Below the pieces are notes generated by a model. It searched no databases. It had not been told where the DNA came from and was given only the letters and a program-made list of their open reading frames with translations. From Rhizopus arrhizus (taxonomy: Eukaryota; Mucoromycota; Mucoromycetes; Mucorales; Rhizopodaceae): 64,000 bases of DNA. Positions 59,760 to 64,000 of this stretch are shown piece by piece. The DNA lies in NCBI GenBank assembly GCA_024220505.1, contig JAKZZE010000008.1, positions 868,001 to 932,000 on the forward strand, in the 5' to 3' direction. Position numbers and translations under genes: made by a program. Position 1 is the stretch's first letter. The number at the start of each line of letters is the position of its first letter.

Positions 59760-60066
59760 CAAGACTTGAACGTGCTGTTCAACATATCCGTGCTCCTGTT
59801 ACGTACGCCGTTGCTCGATACTTCTATGATAAAAACTACACTAGGTGAAAAAATAGGGACAACCTACCCTAAAATAATTTTTAACTTTTTTTTTTTCTCC
59901 TCCACTCCGTGCGACATCCAAGCCATGCCTATAGAGCGTAACCTTAGGTAGTGAGTATTACGTTTCCCACATATAAAACTGATCAGGATAACATATGGCG
60001 AAAAAAAAAGAGGAAATAGTTGCAATAATTTTATAATCGTTATATTATAAAATGAGTAGTATTTAT

Positions 60067-60424
60067 TTAATAACGAGTAAATCTCCCTTTTGATTTGATT
60101 ACCGCTGCTATGCGATCAGGCATGCTGTCAATGTAACTTCTACAAACATCTTTATCTAGCTTGTTCCATTCAGAGTCCACTCGTTCCCATAGCTCGTCGA
60201 TGTTTCTGGCCTTTCGTTCATAAAGGCTTAACCTAAATTTCAGCAAGTGCCACAAATGCTCTATAGGATTCAGATCCGGACAGTTAGGTGGCCAATCGTT
60301 AATGTACTGGACCTTGTTTTGTTGGAGCCATGACATTGTCGATTTCGACTTGTGCTTTGGGTCGTTAACTTGTTGAAGGTAAATGGTGCGCTTGTTCATA
60401 CCGTAGTACTTCAGCGTTTTCATG
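60067..60424 (-). pseudogene. Tc1/mariner transposase C-terminal fragment
   Basis: Minus-strand frame reading YLQQVNDPKHKSKSTMSWLQ, then WPPNCPDLNPIEHLWHLLKF, ending SKGRFTRY. These are the second Asp (normally QHDND, here QQVND, so the Asp context is damaged) and the DLNPIE Glu region of Tc1 DDE transposases. The N-terminal half is missing because another mariner inserted at TA 60425-60426. The frame continues into that mariner end by chance. Confidence 0.8.
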
Positions 60425-60426
60425 TA

Positions 60427-61150
60427 CAGTAGGTCAAAAAATTGCTGCAAGGAATTGCAAAATACCGGTTTTACAGCTGGTTGTCTATGGATACTGCATG
60501 AAACTATCTCAAACATTGATTGTTTGTACCTCACTAGAAGGGGCATTTATTCGTCGATTATCTGATATGGGCAATAGTTATTGGTGGAATTTGATATTGT
60601 TAAAGGGAATATTATAAACATCCGGCATTTTTTACTTGTTTACATATGTTTGCAATGACGAATTTTAATACGACCCAACCGGTTGCTATCATAATTTTTC
60701 ACATTCTTGACATGATTAGAATGTTGCCAGTATATAAAAGCGCTTACAATTCCTTTATTCTAAATTTTAAATTTTCTTATCTAAATTACAGTAGGTCAAA
60801 AAATTGCTGCAAGGAATTGCAAAATACCGGTTTTACAGCTGGTTGTCTATGGATACTGCATGAAACTATCTCAAACATTGATTGTTTGTACCTCACTAGA
60901 AGGGGCATTTATTCGTCGATTATCTGATATGGGCAATAGTTATTGGTGGAATTTGATATTGTTAAAGGGAATATTATAAACATCCGGCATTTTTTACTTG
61001 TTTACATATGTTTGGAATAACAAATTTTAATACGACCCAACCGGTTGCTATCATAATTTTTCACATTCTTGACATGATTAGAATGTTGCCAGTATATAAA
61101 AGCGCTTACAATTCCTTTATTCTAAATTTTAAATTTTCTTATCTAAATTA
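60427..61150 (+). repeat. Tandemly duplicated mariner left end (2 x about 362 bp)
   Basis: 60427-60788 and 60789-61150 are near-identical direct repeats, each starting CAGTAGGTCAAAAAATTGCT after a TA. Each includes the terminal repeat and 5' region of the mariner. The first copy stops at TA and the second runs on into the transposase gene. This is what self-insertion of the element into a TA of another copy, followed by loss of the rest, would leave. Confidence 0.8.
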
Positions 61151-61179
61151 TTTCTCTTTTTTACCTTATTACCAATCGC

Positions 61180-62548
61180 ATGCCTAAACGACTGCCAGAA
61201 GAAAAAGTAAACGATCTCAAGCAAGCATTAACTGGATCCACATCAACGTACGATATTGCTAAGGAGATTGGAGTACATGAATCAACTGTTAGTAGATACT
61301 CTAGGCGGTTGTTTTCAAATAGGACAATAAACACAGGTGGTAGACCTACATTAGTCTCCAAAGTGACGAAGCGGCTAATCAAAAGAAAAGTCATTGAAGG
61401 GGTTCTAAAGACTGCCAAAGAGGTACACCGGGAGCTGGTTCAACTTGGCTATGCTATCTCATACCAGTCAGCAATTAACGTCCTGAAATCAATGGAGTTC
61501 CATTCTTCAATAAAAAAAAAGAAGCCGTTTCTGACAAAAGCTCATATGCAGCATCGATTAGAATGGGCCAAGAAGCACCAGGATTGGACAGTGGAAGAAT
61601 GGCGAAAAGTCGTCTTTTCTGATGAAACCAAGATCAACGTATGGGGCTCTGATGGTTGCAAGTACTATTGGAAAAGACCAAGTGATCCTCTTCAACCGCA
61701 TCATCTAGAGTTTACAGTCAAGCATGGAGGCGGCAAGTTGATGATGTGGGGCTGCATAACATCTGAAGGACCAGGATATGCTTGTCAAATTTACGGTGGG
61801 AACATGAACGCGGATGTTTATCAGCATATATTAGACACTACACTTCGTGATACTATGGAGTACTACAATTTCAACTGGTCTGAAGTGTTTTAAGTATTCA
61901 AAAATAAGATAAAGAACAATTAACGAGACCGAACAATAGTTCTAAAGTCGAATACTTTTATTAAAGAAAGATTTCAAGGCTATTTATATTAGTTGAGCAA
62001 GACCTGAGGTTAGATGACGAAAATAGTTACGACCGATATGATTTGACATGTATAAGAAAAATTTTATAGACTGATGTTAATAATCAACTGTTGAGATGAA
62101 AGTGAAACTTGGCTGTTTAGGGCAGTGATAATTATCAGGTTCTATTCTTATTCAAACTCATTTGTAAAGATTTAGTCCAGAAGGATAAGACTGTATCTTA
62201 TTGACATGTCAAAACATGACATGGTCCAACATTTACTTTCAGCATGATAATGATCCAAAGCACAAGGCAAAATCCACAATAGCCTGGTTAGATAATCATC
62301 AAGTGCGCTATATTAGCGATTGGCCAGCTCAGAGTCCGGACTTAAATCCAATAGAACATGTATGGCATCAACTGAAGTTAAAGCTCAGCTGTTACGAACG
62401 TAGAGCAAAGAATACGGATGAGCTTTGGGAACGAGTAGAAAAAGCATGGAATGAATTTGATAAAGAACTTTGCCAAAGGTACATCGATAGCATGCCGGCA
62501 AGAATTCAAGAGGTTATTAATAGAAAAGGAGGACCAACTAAATATTAA
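61180..62548 (+). pseudogene. Tc1-type DDE transposase, interrupted by a solo LTR
   Basis: The start MPKRLPEEKVNDLKQAL opens a helix-turn-helix region (YDIAKEIGVHESTVSRYSRR) with a second DNA-binding helix set (TAKEVHRELVQLGY). The DDE catalytic triad is complete across the interruption: VVFSDETKINVWG (first D), FQHDNDPKH (second D) and SPDLNPIEHVWH (E). Between D2 and E the spacing fits DD34E Tc1 elements. A solo LTR (61881-62221) interrupts the gene between the first and second D. No other disabling change was noticed in the visible coding parts. The ending RKGGPTKY is typical. Confidence 0.88.
61881..62221. mobile_element. Solo LTR inside the mariner transposase (TSD TGGTC)
   Basis: 341 bases, TGAAGTGTTTT to AAAACATGACA (imperfectly inverted ends), flanked by TGGTC at 61876-61880 and 62222-62226. 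Carries the same ACGAGACC, TTTATT and GGCTATTTATA blocks as the LTRs in the LINE ORF1, so one LTR family hit both elements. Confidence 0.85.
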
Positions 62549-62770
62549 TAAATAAACCCATTTCGTTCAAATTTTCGTTTTTTCAAATTTTCAAATTGCG
62601 CGCCTCATACTTCCTTCAATACGTATCCAATGGGGCTTAAACTCTTTCGGATTTTTCAAGACATGTAGGAAATCTACTATGTAGAAACAGAAGCAGTTTG
62701 TACCATTGTGACAGGATGTACGCTACAAAAACTGAGAAAAATGGATTCCTTGCAGCAATTTTTTGACCTA

Positions 62771-64000
62771 CAGTAGCGGACAAAACTGGTGCACAAAAAT
62801 TAAAATCAACATTGTATCTCCGCCATATGTCTGCGACTTTTGTGGCATATACCATCTGAAAGACAGTCCAAAATATACATTATGTTATGTAAACCGGAAC
62901 TGTGTCGGACATCCTTCAGGCATAAGGTCATTTTTAGTGATTTTTTGCATATTTCAATTTTCGCCAAAAATGTGGTGCTTGTCTAGCCTTCTTTCAATTT
63001 TCCCCATATCTCTCCCGTTTGCTTTCAGATTTCACCGCATATTAGTGAATTTTAGTAGCTCTTAAAAAATATATAAAACCGTAGTTATTTTGTACTTCCC
63101 ATTGAATCCCCCCTCTTGTTTTTACCCTATTCACTATAACAAAGTACTAGCCTTATATGTTTAAGAAAATAAGCAACTGTAAAAACGAAACTCTGAGATC
63201 TCGAATACACTTAGTTCGTACGACAACAGATATTTCTAGAATAACAAGAATCTCTAAATGGACAATCAACAGGAGAAAGAGGGAAGAAAGAAACTTAATG
63301 TCTTGTGATCATGAAGGTCTCCCGCTTTTAGTCTGAAAGTTACTAGCTCAATCACCAACCTAAAGCTTGGACAAGGTCCGTTACACACAGTTTCCGATGC
63401 TCAGCACATTTTGAGGACCTTAAGATACAGTATTAGCAAATTGTCAGTCTGAAGGCACTGTAGGAAGCTAGATTTTGAGTCTGGAAGTAAGGAATCGAAG
63501 AATTTCATCAGCTGTATTAGCCGGAAAAAGCGATGAATGTGGTATCACGACAAGCCATTGTATACAATAGAGGGCTGGAAGTCTGCTATCTTTAGCAATG
63601 AAACAAATATGAACATTATGGATGCAGATAGTATACACTAATATTGAAAGCAAGTCGAGCAACCTGAGCGATTTTTTCACAGTGATCAAACAATGAAGCA
63701 TGCTGGCTGCTCTGTTATGTTTTAAGGCTGTATTAGATATTGAGGACCGGAATATGCGTGTCAAGTATATGATGGTATAATGAACTCATAAATATACACA
63801 TATATTTCGCTTACTTCATACCACAAAAGCCTAGCGTATAGTGGTCTAAAACGTCGTAATCTCTCGTTTCAGTATGACAATGACACAAGGCACAAGTCGA
63901 CGCATGTCACAAACTCAATATTTGATAACAGCGCTTCTGTGCTACAAGTTTAGCCGCCACTAATCCCGGCCTAAGTCCGCTTAAGCATGCCAGGTGGCAA
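62771..64000 (+). mobile_element. Decayed second Tc1/mariner element, runs off the window
   Basis: Begins CAGTAGCGGACAAAACTGGT, a Tc1-like terminal repeat different from that of the neighbouring element. From about 63190 to the window end the plus strand carries a heavily mutated transposase. Around 63570-63600 it reads GWKSAIFSNETNMNIM (SDE has become SNE). Around 63690-63780 it reads KHAGCSVMF and GPEYACQVYDG. Near 63860 it reads FQYDND. Many stops and frameshifts; long inactive. Confidence 0.75.

Larger units (their letters stand above)
56530..59848 (+). pseudogene. LINE ORF1 (gag-like) broken by four LTR insertions
   Basis: Coding pieces: 56530-56553 (MPPSSGPY), 57140-57399 (KVQQSVLTQEQLAEVDSHL), 57829-58229 (NPATTSNDDTPSLTQTSS, coiled coil QQMVEKLTSELSKANLAIQ), 58650-58937 (IPTKARIPVGTLRTMFRRMG) and 59765-59848 (ERAVQHIRAPVTYAVARYF). 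Each junction closes in frame when the insertion and one 5-bp duplication are ignored. Two further frameshifts occur in the coding pieces, near 57295 in a GTGTGT run (before CTSCKKYTPSHTM) and near 58133 (before RQKDLRRAQREAAACFF). The protein resembles ORF1 of Mucoralean non-LTR elements. ORF2 is absent; the sequence is cut short before the mariner cluster. Confidence 0.7.
60789..62770 (+). mobile_element. Tc1/mariner element (interrupted)
   Basis: Left terminal repeat CAGTAGGTCAAAAAATTGCT at 60789. The matching inverted repeat (AGCAATTTTTTGACCTA) ends at 62770, where a second Tc1-like element begins at the TA. The interior encodes one transposase, split by a solo LTR. Ends of the two elements are fused, so the outermost bases of the right terminal repeat are lost or overlap. 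Confidence 0.8.

Noticed and set aside
60067..60546. Full 159-codon ORF as one transposase
   Set aside because: Residues before about 60426 come from the inserted mariner end read by chance; only the C-terminal part is transposase.

Overview
The window looks like nuclear DNA of an early-diverging filamentous fungus, most likely a Mucorales member (Mucoromycota). The reasons are its AT-rich sequence, compact intron-split genes (introns mostly 43-75 nt, GT..AG with CTAAC/CTAAT-like branch points), conserved fungal housekeeping genes, a class IV-type chitin synthase, and families I associate with Mucorales (a WNK-type kinase, Fanzor-like relics, a WGDT-motif orphan family). The species call is an inference. 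Exon boundaries were read by eye from splice signals and reading-frame continuity.

Layout. 0-26.5 kb is ordinary gene-dense sequence: cct6 (minus, runs off the left edge), a small predicted secreted protein, rpl3, an NT-C2 domain protein, a WNK-like kinase, bystin/enp1, a HYPK-like protein, a PXA-PX-nexin membrane protein, a C2H2 transcription factor, a Mak32-like PfkB protein, ATP synthase subunit b and TFIIE-beta. 26.8-38.5 kb is a giant inverted repeat. Each arm carries one copy of a secreted, kexin-processed repeat protein (11 units of 41 aa on the left, 7 on the right). The 3.6-kb unique spacer holds a casein kinase I gene. 38.8-50 kb holds a homeodomain factor, a dead Fanzor-like element, an orphan gene, a LINE fragment and a chitin synthase. 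From 50.7 kb to the right edge there are essentially only transposable elements. These are a head-to-tail array of LTR-like units, a 5'-truncated LINE with a 14-bp target-site duplication, a LINE ORF1 broken by four LTR insertions (each with a readable 5-bp target-site duplication), and a nest of Tc1/mariner elements, one also hit by a solo LTR.

How the genes fit together. The left part is housekeeping: protein folding (cct6), ribosome proteins and assembly (rpl3, enp1), nascent-chain biology (HYPK), transcription (TFIIE-beta, C2H2) and energy (atp4). No operon-like logic is expected or seen. The most novel locus is the palindromic pair of kexin-processed repeat protein genes. They are divergently oriented, share an apparently identical signal peptide and promoter, and differ in repeat number, which suggests a recently duplicated, rapidly evolving source of secreted peptides.
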